NCBI RefSeq assembly: GCF_900188005.1
Contig: NZ_FZNR01000003.1
Location: 248,001 to 312,000, forward strand
DNA: 64,000 bases
Origin: Actinoplanes regularis
Lineage (GTDB): Bacteria; Actinomycetota; Actinomycetes; Mycobacteriales; Micromonosporaceae
Direction of reading: 5' to 3'
The stretch's first letter is position 1; the number at the start of each line of letters is the position of its first letter. Below the pieces are notes generated by a model. It did no database searches and had not been told where the DNA came from. It saw nothing but the letters and a program-made list of their open reading frames with translations. The translations under genes and the position numbers were made by a program. Shown here piece after piece: positions 9,010 to 22,369 of this stretch.

Positions 9010-9417
9010 ATGCCACCGAAGGCACGCGCAGGGGCCGCAGTCAAGAAGGTCCGGCGCAAGGAACGCAAGAACGTCGCCCACGGGCAGGCGCACATCAAGA
9101 GCACCTTCAACAACACCATCGTGTCGATCACCGACCCGACCGGTGCGGTCATCTCCTGGGCCTCTTCCGGCCAGGTTGGCTTCAAGGGCTCCCGCAAGTC
9201 GACTCCGTTCGCCGCCCAGCTGGCCGCCGAGGCCGCCGCGCGCCGGGCCATGGAGCACGGCATGCGCAAGGTCGACGTGTTCGTCAAGGGCCCCGGCTCC
9301 GGCCGGGAGACCGCCATCCGTTCGCTGCAGGCCGCGGGTCTCGAGGTCGGTCAGATCTCCGACGTGACCCCCCAGCCGCACAACGGTTGCCGTCCGCCCA
9401 AGCGTCGTCGGGTCTAA
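9010..9417 (+). CDS. rpsK: 30S ribosomal protein S11 (uS11)
   Basis: 135-residue platform protein. [39 protein letters not shown] and the C-terminal [17 protein letters not shown] are family signatures. Ribosome binding site TAGGAG. It sits at the standard S13-S11-S4 position. Confidence 0.98.
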   Translation: MPPKARAGAAVKKVRRKERKNVAHGQAHIKSTFNNTIVSITDPTGAVISWASSGQVGFKGSRKSTPFAAQLAAEAAARRAMEHGMRKVDVFVKGPGSGRETAIRSLQAAGLEVGQISDVTPQPHNGCRPPKRRRV

Positions 9418-9432
9418 GGGAGATCTAGAGCA

Positions 9433-10059
9433 ATGGCTCGTTACACAGGTGCGGACTGCAAGCGCTGCCGCCGCGAGAAGATGAAGCTGTTCCTCAAGGG
9501 CAGCAAGTGCGATGGGCCGAAGTGCCCGTTCGAGTCGCGTCCCTTCCCGCCCGGCCAGCACGGCCGCGGTCGGACCAAGGAGACCGAGTACCTGCTCCAG
9601 CACCGCGAGAAGCAGAAGGCCCGCCGCGTCTACGGCGTGCTCGAGAAGCAGTTCCGCGGTTACTACGAGGAGGCTGTCACCAAGCCCGGCAAGACCGGTG
9701 AGGTGCTGCTGCAGATCCTCGAGTCGCGTCTCGACAACGTCGTCTACCGGGCCGGCTACGCCGCGTCCCGCGACGCCGCCCGCCAGCTGGTCAAGCACGG
9801 CCACTTCCTGGTGAACGGCGTCAAGGTCGACATCCCGTCGTACCGGGTGAAGGAGCACGACATCGTCACGCTCCGCGAGAAGTCGAAGGAGATGACCCCC
9901 TTCGTCGTCGCGCAGGCCCAGGCCGGTTCCCGTCCGGTGCCGGCGTGGCTCGAGCCCATCCCGAGCGAGATGAAGATCCTGGTGCACACGCTCCCGGCCC
10001 GCGCTGTCATCGACACGCAGGTCCAGGAGCAGCTGATCGTCGAGCTCTACTCGAAGTAA
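9433..10059 (+). CDS. rpsD: 30S ribosomal protein S4 (uS4), zinc type
   Basis: 208-residue primary assembly protein. The N-terminus carries four cysteines (CKRC, then C31 and C36 in SKCDGPKCPF), so this is the zinc-binding C+ form. The S4 RNA-binding domain (LDNVVYRAGYAASRDAARQL, then VNGVKVDIPSY) is clear. In many bacteria S4 autoregulates the alpha operon; the hairpin after its stop may be relevant. Confidence 0.98.
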   Translation: MARYTGADCKRCRREKMKLFLKGSKCDGPKCPFESRPFPPGQHGRGRTKETEYLLQHREKQKARRVYGVLEKQFRGYYEEAVTKPGKTGEVLLQILESRLDNVVYRAGYAASRDAARQLVKHGHFLVNGVKVDIPSYRVKEHDIVTLREKSKEMTPFVVAQAQAGSRPVPAWLEPIPSEMKILVHTLPARAVIDTQVQEQLIVELYSK

Positions 10060-10063
10060 TGAC

Positions 10064-10093
10064 ATGCCCGGTGCTTGAGAGAGCGCCGGGCAT
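10064..10093 (+). terminator. hairpin between rpsD and rpoA
   Basis: 11-bp stem (ATGCCCGGTGC 10064-10074 with GCGCCGGGCAT 10083-10093, one G-T pair), eight-base loop, five bases after the rpsD stop. No T-run follows, so it is better read as an attenuator or processing structure that could set rpoA-rplQ apart from the ribosomal genes. Confidence 0.5.
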
Positions 10094-10141
10094 CTCAGAC
10101 GGCCATCAAATAGCGGTTGGCCTGACAGAAAGAAGAACAGC

Positions 10142-11164
10142 GTGCTCATCAGCCAGCGGCCGACTCTCTCGGAAGAGTCGATCAGCGAGACCCGCTCCCG
10201 GTTCACCATCGAGCCGCTGGAGCCGGGTTTCGGCTACACCCTCGGTAACTCGCTCCGGCGCACCCTGCTGTCGTCCATCCCGGGCGCGGCGGTGACCAGC
10301 ATCAAGGTCGACGGCGTGCTTCACGAGTTCACCACGATCCCCGGTGTCAAGGAGGACGTGGTCGAGCTGGTCATGAACGTCAAGGAACTGACCGTCAGCT
10401 CTGAGCACGACGAGCCGGTCAGCATGTACCTGCGCAAGCAGGGCCCGGGCGACGTGACCGCCGGTGACATCCAGCCGCCGGCTGGTGTCTCGGTGCACAA
10501 CCCCGACCTGAAGCTGGCCACGCTGAACAGCAAGGGCCGGCTGGACATGGAGCTGACCGTCGAGCGGGGTCGTGGCTACGTCACGGCGGCGCAGAACAAG
10601 AACGCGGGCGCGGAGATCGGCCGGATCCCGGTCGACTCGATCTACTCGCCGGTGCTCAAGGTCACCTACCGCGTCGAGGCGACCCGTGTCGAGCAGCGCA
10701 CTGACTTCGACCGCCTGATCATCGACGTCGAGTCCAAGGCGTCCATCTCGCCGCGGACCGCCCTTGCCTCGGCCGGATCCACCCTGGTCGAGCTCTTCGG
10801 TCTGTGCCGGGAGCTGGACGAGACCGCCGAGGGTATCGACATCGGCCCGTCGCCGCAGGACGCGCAGCTCGCTGCCGACCTGGCCCTTCCGATTGAGGAG
10901 CTGGACCTCACCGTCCGGTCGTACAACTGCCTCAAGCGCGAGGGCATCAACTCGGTGGGCGAATTGATAGGGCGTACCGAGGCCGACCTTCTGGACATCC
11001 GGAACTTCGGCCAGAAGTCCATCGACGAGGTCAAGATGAAGCTCGCCGGAATGGGCTTGGGCCTGAAGGACAGCGCGCCTTCCTTCGACCCGGCGCACGT
11101 CGTGGACTCGTTCGGCGACGTGGACTACGACACCGACGACTACCGCGAGACCGAGCAGCTCTAA
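10142..11164 (+). CDS. rpoA: RNA polymerase subunit alpha
   Basis: 340 residues. The N-terminal dimerisation domain has [24 protein letters not shown] sequence (here [20 protein letters not shown]) with the conserved [14 protein letters not shown]. The C-terminal domain that binds UP elements and activators contains [14 protein letters not shown] and [16 protein letters not shown] start at 10142 after AGAAAGAAGA. Followed by rplQ 39 bases after the stop. Confidence 0.98.
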   Translation: MLISQRPTLSEESISETRSRFTIEPLEPGFGYTLGNSLRRTLLSSIPGAAVTSIKVDGVLHEFTTIPGVKEDVVELVMNVKELTVSSEHDEPVSMYLRKQGPGDVTAGDIQPPAGVSVHNPDLKLATLNSKGRLDMELTVERGRGYVTAAQNKNAGAEIGRIPVDSIYSPVLKVTYRVEATRVEQRTDFDRLIIDVESKASISPRTALASAGSTLVELFGLCRELDETAEGIDIGPSPQDAQLAADLALPIEELDLTVRSYNCLKREGINSVGELIGRTEADLLDIRNFGQKSIDEVKMKLAGMGLGLKDSAPSFDPAHVVDSFGDVDYDTDDYRETEQL

Positions 11165-11203
11165 GCTGTCGGGCTGGCGCCATCTTTTCAAGGAGCATCT
11201 GAA

Positions 11204-11722
11204 ATGCCCACGCCCACCAAGGGTGCCCGCCTCGGCGGCAGCCCGGCACACGAGAAGCTCATCCTGGCCAACCTGGCCACCGAGCTCTTCCGGCACGGGA
11301 AGATCAAGACCACCGAGACGAAGGCCAAGCGGCTCCGCCCGCTGGCCGAGCAGCTCATCACGAAGGCCAAGCGCGGCGATCTGCACGCCCGTCGCCTGGT
11401 GCTGGCCACCGTGAAGGACAAGGACGTCGTGTACGCCCTGTTCGAGCAGATCGCTCCGCGGTACACCAGCCGTCCCGGTGGCTACACCCGGATCACCAAG
11501 ACCGGCCCCCGCAAGGGCGACGCCGCTCCGATGGCGATCATCGAGCTGGTCGAGGAGGCCACGGTCGCGGCCACCGCTCCCGCGGCCGCCGCCGCTCGTA
11601 AGGCCACGGCGCAGCAGGACAAGGTCGAGGCTCTGGCCCCGGAGGAGACGGTGCCCGCCGCCGTCGCCGACGACCAGGACGCCGAGGGTGCCAAGCCCGA
11701 GGGCGACGACACCAAGGCGTAA
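11204..11722 (+). CDS. rplQ: 50S ribosomal protein L17 (bL17) with extended tail
   Basis: 172 residues; the conserved L17 body ([57 protein letters not shown]) ends near residue 118. The remaining 50 or so residues are Ala/Glu/Asp-rich with no recognisable fold, an actinobacterial-style tail absent in E. coli (127 residues). It lines the exit tunnel. A hairpin terminator follows, ending the alpha cluster. Confidence 0.97.
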   Translation: MPTPTKGARLGGSPAHEKLILANLATELFRHGKIKTTETKAKRLRPLAEQLITKAKRGDLHARRLVLATVKDKDVVYALFEQIAPRYTSRPGGYTRITKTGPRKGDAAPMAIIELVEEATVAATAPAAAAARKATAQQDKVEALAPEETVPAAVADDQDAEGAKPEGDDTKA

Positions 11723-11735
11723 GTACTTCTGGATC

Positions 11736-11771
11736 GGCCCGGCATCCGAATGGGTGCCGGGCCTTTCCTTT
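11736..11771 (+). terminator. terminator after rplQ
   Basis: 12-bp stem GGCCCGGCATCC (11736-11747) with GGGTGCCGGGCC (11752-11763; one T-G pair), GAAT loop, followed by TTTCCTTTG. Canonical intrinsic terminator at the end of the alpha operon. Confidence 0.88.
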
Positions 11772-11902
11772 GTTCGCGGAAGTTCAAGTTCAACCCCATT
11801 TCGCTGTACGACCTACGACTCCCGTCCGCAGGCTCGCGCCACGCCCCGTGGCAGCGGCGACGCGAGGCTCGTCGTGGTCCGGGCCGAGGAGCGCGCTGCG
11901 GC

Positions 11903-12727
11903 ATGACGGAAACCATCCGCCTACGACTCGACGTCTCGTACGACGGCGCCGAATTCTCCGGCTGGGCCGCCCAGCCCGGCCGGCGGACGGTCGCCGGCGT
12001 CCTGGTCGAAGCTCTGCAGCGCATCCTCGGCGCTTCGGGGCCCGAGACGCCGCTGGGCCTGACCGTGGCCGGCCGCACCGACGCCGGGGTGCACGCCACC
12101 GGCCAGGTGTGTCACATCGACTTCCCCGCCGAACGCTATGCCGAACTCTCCGCGTCCCTGCTCCGGCGACTGAGCGCGCTGATGCCGCCGGACGCCCGGG
12201 TCAAGAGCGTGGTGCCGGTGCCGGACACCTTCGACGCGCGGTTCTCGGCCACGTTCCGGCGGTACGAGTACCGGGTCTGCGACGACGGCTGGGGTCCGGA
12301 GCCGCTGCGGCGCTACGACACCCTGGGCTGGCCGCGGCCGCTCGACCTGGACCGGCTGAACGCCGGCGCGGCGGGGCTGCTCGGCGAGCACGACTTCGCC
12401 GCCTTCTGCAAGCGCAAGGAGCACGCCACCACGATCCGCGCGATCGCCCGGCTGGACTGGCGCCGCGAGGCGGACCGGACGCTGGTGCTGACCGTGCAGG
12501 CCGACGCGTTCTGCCAGGCGATGGTGCGCAGCCTGGTCGGCGCGATGCTCGCGGTCGGTGAGGGCCGCCGCGCGCCGGAGTGGCCGGCGAAGCTGCTCAC
12601 CCTGCGGGAACGCTCCAGCGAGGTGGCGGTGGCTCCGGCGCACGGCCTGACCCTGGTCGCGGTCGGTTACCCGGAAGCCGACGAGTACGCCGCCCGCGCC
12701 GACGCCACCCGCCGCCTGCGCGCCTGA
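11903..12727 (+). CDS. truA: tRNA pseudouridine(38-40) synthase TruA
   Basis: Makes pseudouridine at positions 38-40 of tRNA anticodon arms. 274 residues from the ATG at 11903 (MTETIRLRLDVSYDGAEFSG). The catalytic Asp is in VAGRTDAGVHATGQV; RRYEYRV and a C-terminal QAMVRSLVGAMLAVGEGR are typical. An in-frame upstream ATG at 11750 lies inside the rplQ terminator and is rejected. rplQ-truA adjacency is conserved in actinobacteria. Confidence 0.95.
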   Translation: MTETIRLRLDVSYDGAEFSGWAAQPGRRTVAGVLVEALQRILGASGPETPLGLTVAGRTDAGVHATGQVCHIDFPAERYAELSASLLRRLSALMPPDARVKSVVPVPDTFDARFSATFRRYEYRVCDDGWGPEPLRRYDTLGWPRPLDLDRLNAGAAGLLGEHDFAAFCKRKEHATTIRAIARLDWRREADRTLVLTVQADAFCQAMVRSLVGAMLAVGEGRRAPEWPAKLLTLRERSSEVAVAPAHGLTLVAVGYPEADEYAARADATRRLRA

Positions 12728-12773
12728 GCCACCGTCAGCGGTCGCTCGCCGCGTGCGCGCTCCGCGGATCGCC

Positions 12774-13550
12774 TCAGCCGCGGCGGCCGAGGACCTGGTC
12801 GCTCAGATAGGTGTCGAGCAGATGCCCGGTGATCTGCGGCAGCCGGGGATCCCCCTGGATCGGGACGGGCCCGCCACCCGGCGCGGTGATCGCGCAGTAG
12901 ATCAGGTAGTGCCCGCGCGCCCGCCAGCCGATCGGAGTGCCCGGCGGCATCGGCCCGCCCGACATCCCGGTGAAGCTCCCGTCACCGGTCTCGACCAGGA
13001 CACGGACCCGGTCGGCGACCGCGGCCGCGCTCTGCGAGTCGGCGAGGTTGAGGATCCCGGCGGTCATCTCGTATCCGCCGTCCGGGACGGTCAGGACGGC
13101 GCGGACCGCCTGGGAACAGCCGTACCCCGAAAGGGTGGATTGCAGGTCGCCGGTGACCGCGACCGTGCAATCGGTCTGGACCAGCGCGTTCTCCACCCGG
13201 TAGCCGCCGGCGCCGGCCGGGAACGCCTCCGGCACCGTCAGCGGCTCCGGGTCGGCCGCGCGGGAGACGAGACCCTGGTCCCGGGTGGCCGGAGCGGAGC
13301 GCTCGTCGGCGACGATCAGGAAGCCGAGCGTCATGCAGATGCCCAGCACGATCAGGGCGGCCAGGCCGCGGGTCAGCAGGTGCATGGTCGGATACGGCTC
13401 ACGCCAGACGTGCCGCCGGCGGCGGGCCTGAGTCCGGGGATGCTGGCGGTGCTGACCGGCCGAGGCCCGGGGGAGGCGTCGGATCAGGAGACTCAGGTCG
13501 AGGGCCGGGGTGGCGCGATGGGCGGAGCGGTTCGGGGTGGCGTACCGCAT
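12774..13550 (-). CDS. membrane-anchored hypothetical protein
   Basis: 258 residues, family not recognised. A basic Arg/His/Pro-rich N-terminal part of about 55 residues is followed by one transmembrane segment (about 58-80) and an extracytoplasmic domain of about 175 residues with cysteines that could pair. The end of that domain has a PIGWRARGHYLIYCAI segment, hinting at a compact secreted fold. The start at 13550 is supported by TACGTT exactly seven bases before the ATG and the lack of a Shine-Dalgarno site; a longer frame to 13604 exists. It is divergent from the RsmC-like gene. Confidence 0.6.
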   Translation of the reverse strand: MRYATPNRSAHRATPALDLSLLIRRLPRASAGQHRQHPRTQARRRRHVWREPYPTMHLLTRGLAALIVLGICMTLGFLIVADERSAPATRDQGLVSRAADPEPLTVPEAFPAGAGGYRVENALVQTDCTVAVTGDLQSTLSGYGCSQAVRAVLTVPDGGYEMTAGILNLADSQSAAAVADRVRVLVETGDGSFTGMSGGPMPPGTPIGWRARGHYLIYCAITAPGGGPVPIQGDPRLPQITGHLLDTYLSDQVLGRRG

Positions 13551-13563
13551 GGATGACAACGTA
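13551..13563 (-). promoter_or_regulatory. -10 box and N7 of a predicted leaderless promoter
   Basis: On the minus strand TACGTT (13563-13558), then seven bases, then the ATG at 13550. No Shine-Dalgarno sequence is present. Confidence 0.4.
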
Positions 13564-13645
13564 GGAGCGCACGTCGATCTATGAACGCACAACCAGTCCG
13601 GCACCCCGTCGCCGCCGGGTCGTTGTGGCGCGGGAGACTGACCGG

Positions 13646-14266
13646 GTGACCGCCGAGCATTACTTCAGCACCGACCCGGACGCTCCGATGCGCCGGAGTG
13701 AGATCGAGTTCAGCGTGGCCGGCCGGGACTACCGGCTCGCCGTCGCCTCCGGGGTGTTCTCCGCGGGCCGGTTGGACCCCGGCACCGCGGTGCTGCTGCG
13801 CAAGGCCGGCCTGCCCGGCCCGGACACCGAGGGCGCGCTGCTCGACCTCGGCTGCGGGTACGGCCCGATCACCTGCGTGCTGGCCACCGAGGCGCCCCGG
13901 GCCACCGTCCACGCGATCGACGTCAACTCCCGCGCCCGTGACCTGACCGCGGAGAACGCCGCCAAGCTCGGTCTGGCCGCCCGGGTCCGGGTCGCCGCGC
14001 CGGACGACGTGCCGGGCGACGTTCGGTTCACCCAGATCTGGAGCAACCCGCCCACCCACGTCGGCAAGGCCGAGCTGCACGCCCTGATGGACCGGTGGCT
14101 GCCCCGGCTCGCCCCGGACGGTGTCGCCTGGCTGGTGATCAACCGGAACCTCGGCGGTGACTCGCTGCACACCTGGCTCACCGAGCGGGGCTGGCAGGTC
14201 GAGCGGATCGCCAGCCAGAAGGGTTTCCGAGTGCTGAGGGTGACAGGGAAACCGGCTGTCGCCTGA
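13646..14266 (+). CDS. class I SAM methyltransferase, RsmC-like
   Basis: 206 residues. The SAM-binding motif I is LLDLGCGYGPIT, followed by an acidic IDVN at the end of beta2 and the catalytic SNPPTHVGK, the NPP motif of N-methyltransferases of the MTS family. The closest named relative is RsmC, which methylates G1207 of 16S rRNA; here only the C-terminal catalytic half is present, as is usual in actinobacteria. GTG start at 13646 after GGGAGA. The ABC-F gene starts 26 bases after the stop. Confidence 0.82.
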   Translation: MTAEHYFSTDPDAPMRRSEIEFSVAGRDYRLAVASGVFSAGRLDPGTAVLLRKAGLPGPDTEGALLDLGCGYGPITCVLATEAPRATVHAIDVNSRARDLTAENAAKLGLAARVRVAAPDDVPGDVRFTQIWSNPPTHVGKAELHALMDRWLPRLAPDGVAWLVINRNLGGDSLHTWLTERGWQVERIASQKGFRVLRVTGKPAVA

Positions 14267-14279
14267 GGCCGCGACCCGG

Positions 14280-14292
14280 CAGGATGCCGGAC
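14280..14292 (+). promoter_or_regulatory. -10 box and N7 of a predicted leaderless promoter
   Basis: CAGGAT (14280-14285) followed by seven bases and the ATG at 14293. This favours 14293 over the in-frame ATG at 14284, which overlaps the putative -10 box. Confidence 0.35.
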
Positions 14293-15939
14293 ATGGGTTA
14301 CGTGGATGTCGCCGGCGTCGGGTTCGTGCTGCCGGACGGCCGGGAGCTCTTCACCGACGTCGCGTTCCGGGTCGGTGAGGGTGCCAAGGTCGCACTGGTC
14401 GGGCCGAACGGGGCGGGCAAGACCACGCTGCTGCGGATGGTGGCCGGGGACATCCCGACCCAGAGCGGCTCGATCGCGCGCTCCGGTGGGCTGGGCGTGA
14501 TGCGCCAGTTCATCGGCATGATCGGTGACGACCGGACGCTGGAGGACCTGGCCCTCTCGCTGGTCGCCCCACCTCTGCGGGCCGCGGGCGAGCGGCTGCG
14601 GAGCGCCACGGCGGCGCTGGACGAGACCGAGAAGAGCCAGCTGGCGTACGCGAACGCGCTGGCCCACTGGGGCGAGGCCGGTGGCTACGACGCCGAGGTG
14701 CTCTTCGACACGGTCGCCGTCTCGATCCTCGGCAAGCCGTGGGACGAGGCGCGGAGCCGGATCGTGCGGACTCTCTCCGGCGGCGAGCAGAAGCGGTTCG
14801 CCCTGGATCTGCTGCTGCGCGGCGGCGACGAGGTGCTGCTGCTCGACGAGCCGGACAACTTCCTGGACGTGCCCGCCAAGCGCTGGCTGGAGCAGCGGAT
14901 CCGGGAGTCGAACAAGTCGGTGCTGTTCATCTCGCACGACCGGGAACTGCTGGCGCAGACCGCCGACCGGGTGGTCGCGGTCGAGGGCGGGGGCGCGTGG
15001 ACCCATCCCGGTGGGTTCGCCTCCTGGCACGAGGCCCGGTCGAACCGGCACGACCGGATGGAGGAGCTGCGCCGGCGCTGGGACGAGGAGCACGAGAAGC
15101 TCCGTGAGCTGGTGTTCACGCTCAAGAACAAGGCGGCCTTCAACGACGGCCTGGCCTCGCGTTATCAGGCCGCACAGACCCGGCTGCGGAAGTTCGAGGA
15201 GGCCGGTCCGCCGCCGCTGCCGCCCAAGGAGCAGTCGGTACGGATGAACCTGCGCGGTGGCCGCACCGGCAAGCGCTCGGTGATCTGTGAGCAGCTCGAG
15301 CTGGAGAACCTGACGTTCCCGTTCGACCTGGAGATCTGGTACGGCGACCGGGTCGCCGTGCTGGGCGCGAACGGCACCGGCAAGTCGCACTTCCTGCGCC
15401 TGCTCGCGGCCGGCGGCAGCGAGCCGGACCTGGAACACAAGCCGGTCGACGGCGCGCCGCTCGCGCATGTTGCGCACGCCGGGGTGGCCCGGCTCGGCGC
15501 GCGGGTCCGGCCCGGTCACTTCTCGCAGACCCACGACCGGCCGGAGCTGGTGGAGAAGACTCTGGTCGAGATCCTCTGGCGGGGCGACGAGCACCGGTCC
15601 GGCATGGACCGCGCCGGGGCGATGAAACACCTCAGCCGGTACGAGCTGTCGGCCCAGGGCGACCAGCGGTTCGGCACCCTCTCCGGTGGGCAGCAGGCGC
15701 GTTTCCTGGTGCTGCTGCTGGAGCTTTCCGGGGCGACCCTGCTGCTGCTCGACGAGCCGACCGACAACCTTGACCTGGCCTCGGCGGAAGCGCTGGAGGA
15801 GGGGCTGAAGGGGTTCGACGGGACGGTGATAGCCGTCACCCACGACCGCTGGTTCACCCGGTCCTTCGATCGCTTCGTGCTGTTCAGGGGCGACAACGAG
15901 GTGGTGGAGGTTCCCGAGCCGATTTGGGACGTGCGCTGA
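14293..15939 (+). CDS. ABC-F family ATP-binding protein
   Basis: Soluble protein with two ABC ATPase domains and no membrane segment, 548 residues. First domain: Walker A GPNGAGKTT, signature LSGGEQKR, Walker B VLLLDEPDNFLD. Second: Walker A GANGTGKSH, signature LSGGQQARF, Walker B LLLLDEPTDNLD. The linker between them is charged and helical, as expected for the ribosome-binding arm. ABC-F proteins act at the ribosomal E site, in translation or in antibiotic protection; the sequence alone does not say which. The Lys-Ser-His in the second P-loop replaces the common Lys-Ser/Thr-Thr. Confidence 0.88.
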   Translation: MGYVDVAGVGFVLPDGRELFTDVAFRVGEGAKVALVGPNGAGKTTLLRMVAGDIPTQSGSIARSGGLGVMRQFIGMIGDDRTLEDLALSLVAPPLRAAGERLRSATAALDETEKSQLAYANALAHWGEAGGYDAEVLFDTVAVSILGKPWDEARSRIVRTLSGGEQKRFALDLLLRGGDEVLLLDEPDNFLDVPAKRWLEQRIRESNKSVLFISHDRELLAQTADRVVAVEGGGAWTHPGGFASWHEARSNRHDRMEELRRRWDEEHEKLRELVFTLKNKAAFNDGLASRYQAAQTRLRKFEEAGPPPLPPKEQSVRMNLRGGRTGKRSVICEQLELENLTFPFDLEIWYGDRVAVLGANGTGKSHFLRLLAAGGSEPDLEHKPVDGAPLAHVAHAGVARLGARVRPGHFSQTHDRPELVEKTLVEILWRGDEHRSGMDRAGAMKHLSRYELSAQGDQRFGTLSGGQQARFLVLLLELSGATLLLLDEPTDNLDLASAEALEEGLKGFDGTVIAVTHDRWFTRSFDRFVLFRGDNEVVEVPEPIWDVR

Positions 15940-16010
15940 GTTCAATGGCTCCGCTTCGCTCCGCGAGCGAATGCCTTGTAACCGAGTCACAAGTCATCGG
16001 CGGCATCCGC

Positions 16011-16040
16011 TGGCTTTCTCAGTCACCAACGGGTTATGGT
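16011..16040 (+). promoter_or_regulatory. predicted thi operon promoter
   Basis: TATGGT (16035-16040) is a good -10 box; TGGCTT (16011-16016), 18 bases upstream, is a weak -35. Transcription would begin just before the TPP riboswitch. Consensus-based. Confidence 0.4.
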
Positions 16041-16051
16041 CCCGTTACAAC

Positions 16052-16146
16052 AACCCCACGGGAGTCCGGGCATCGGGCTGAGAGGGGGGCTGACGCCGCC
16101 CCCGACCGTCGAACCTGATCCGGGTCATGCCGGCGCAGGGAGGAGT
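16052..16146 (+). ncRNA. TPP riboswitch (THI element)
   Basis: Conserved elements in order: GGGCTGAGAGG (CTGAGA at 16078-16083), a GC-rich P3 arm, ACCTGATC (16113-16120), and GGGTCATGCCGGCGCAGGGA (16122-16141). These are the pyrimidine- and pyrophosphate-sensing parts of the thi-box. The 3' end (AGGGAGGAG, 16137-16145) is also the thiE ribosome binding site, six bases before the ATG, so ligand binding probably closes initiation directly. It should repress thiE-O-S-G-thiE2-thiD when thiamine pyrophosphate is plentiful. Confidence 0.95.
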
Positions 16147-16151
16147 GCGTC

Positions 16152-16732
16152 ATGGGCGCTTTTTTGTTCCCGAAACTGCACGTCATCACTGATTCACTGG
16201 ACGTCGTCCGTGGTGTGGCTCAGCCGGGCGTGGCCGTTCAGATCCGGGTCAAGACCACCGAGGCGCAGGCGTACGCGCTGGCCGTCGAAGCGGTCGGAAT
16301 CTGCCGGGCGGCGGGCGCGATGTGCCTGGTCAACGACCGGGTCGGGGTCGCGCTCGCGGCCGGCGCGGACGGTGTGCACGTGGGCGCCGACGACCTGCCG
16401 GTCGCGGCCGCGCGGCGGGTGCTCGGACCGGGCGCGGTGGTCGGGGCGACGTGTCGTACCGCGGAGTCGGCGCGGACCGCGGTCGCGGACGGCGCGACCT
16501 ACCTCGGCGTCGGGCCGGCCTTCGACACCTCCACCAAGGACGGGCTGCCACCGCCGCTCGGGCCGGAACGCGTGGCGGCCGTGGCCGCGGCCGTTCCCGG
16601 CACCCCGGTGCTGGCGATCGGTGGCATCACCCTGAACCGGGTTCCGTTGCTCGCCACGCACGGGATCGCCGCCGTCGCGGCCTTCACGACCGATCCCGAG
16701 GAGACGGCCGCCGCGTTCCTGGCTGCGCTGGC

Positions 16733-16736
<4 letters not shown>
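16152..16736 (+). CDS. thiE: thiamine phosphate synthase ThiE
   Basis: Couples HMP-pyrophosphate with the thiazole phosphate to give thiamine phosphate. 194 residues, TIM barrel. Key motifs are present: VNDRVGVALAAGADGVHVG, GVGPAFDTSTKDG (phosphate and product binding) and AIGGI near the end. The ATG lies within reach of the riboswitch ribosome binding site. Its stop overlaps the thiO start (ATGA). Confidence 0.93.
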
Positions 16737-21763
<5,027 letters not shown>

Positions 21764-21770
21764 TACGCGG

Positions 21771-21800
21771 CGCGGCGGCCGTCCTCGGACGGCCGCCGCG
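21771..21800. terminator. bidirectional terminator, thiC / RNase gene
   Basis: 12- to 14-bp GC-rich stem (21771-21784 with 21787-21800) centred on a tiny TC/CCTCGG loop, between the convergent thiC and RNase genes. Works in principle on both strands; T-tracts are lacking. Confidence 0.65.
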
Positions 21801-21819
21801 TACGTACCCGAGCAGGGGT

Positions 21820-22248
21820 CTAAAGCTTGTAGAAGGTCACGTAGTGATCCGGGGTGAAGTACGCGACCTTGGTGCTCCGATTGACCACGATCCGGTACGC
21901 GTCCCGCGACGCGCCCCTGGCGCGGGAGTACACGTCGTACTCGTTGTAGGTGGCCGTCGGCAGGTAGCCCTCCCGGTTCTGGAAGGTCCCGCCGGTGTAG
22001 TTGTAGTTGCCGTAGGGCCAGGAGTACCAACCGGCGCTGAGCGGCCAGCCGAGCGACTGCCAGCCGGTGTACGCGGTGCGCGCCGCCGAGCAGCGGCTGA
22101 TCGTGCACGTGGAGTAGACGGCGGCCTGCGCGGCCGAGGTGTGGGTGGGGGCGACCACGGCCGGGGCCACGAGGGCGGTGCCGGCGAGCCCGAAGACCAG
22201 CGCGAGGCTGAGCAGGAGCTTGCGGACGCGCGACAGGGGATGAGTCAC
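21820..22248 (-). CDS. secreted guanyl-specific ribonuclease, RNase Sa/barnase family
   Basis: 142 residues. A signal peptide (basic start, hydrophobic core about residues 10-34, Ala-rich cleavage region near SAAQA) precedes a domain of about 100 residues. The domain ends like RNase Sa: GGTFQNREGYLP, YNEYDVYSRARG and TPDHYVTFYKL. The catalytic Glu (E103), a basic residue (R115 or R119) and the catalytic His (H135) all line up, so it should cleave RNA after G outside the cell. GTG at 22248 is chosen for CGGAG seven bases upstream; ATG at 22266 is an alternative. No barstar-like inhibitor gene is adjacent. Confidence 0.88.
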   Translation of the reverse strand: MTHPLSRVRKLLLSLALVFGLAGTALVAPAVVAPTHTSAAQAAVYSTCTISRCSAARTAYTGWQSLGWPLSAGWYSWPYGNYNYTGGTFQNREGYLPTATYNEYDVYSRARGASRDAYRIVVNRSTKVAYFTPDHYVTFYKL

Positions 22249-22369
22249 GTTCGAACTCCGATGCATGGAGGGGATGAGGCTCGGACACCGGTCATCGTTT
22301 CGGCCCGAGCGGTCCCGCGGTACCTCCCAGTCGCATCATTCCATCGGAGTTCACGAATGCTTCACTGCC

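Noticed and set aside
16322..16732. Upstream extension of the thiO frame
   Set aside because: Lies inside thiE in another frame and is Arg/Gly-rich; the FAD motif begins right after ATG 16733.
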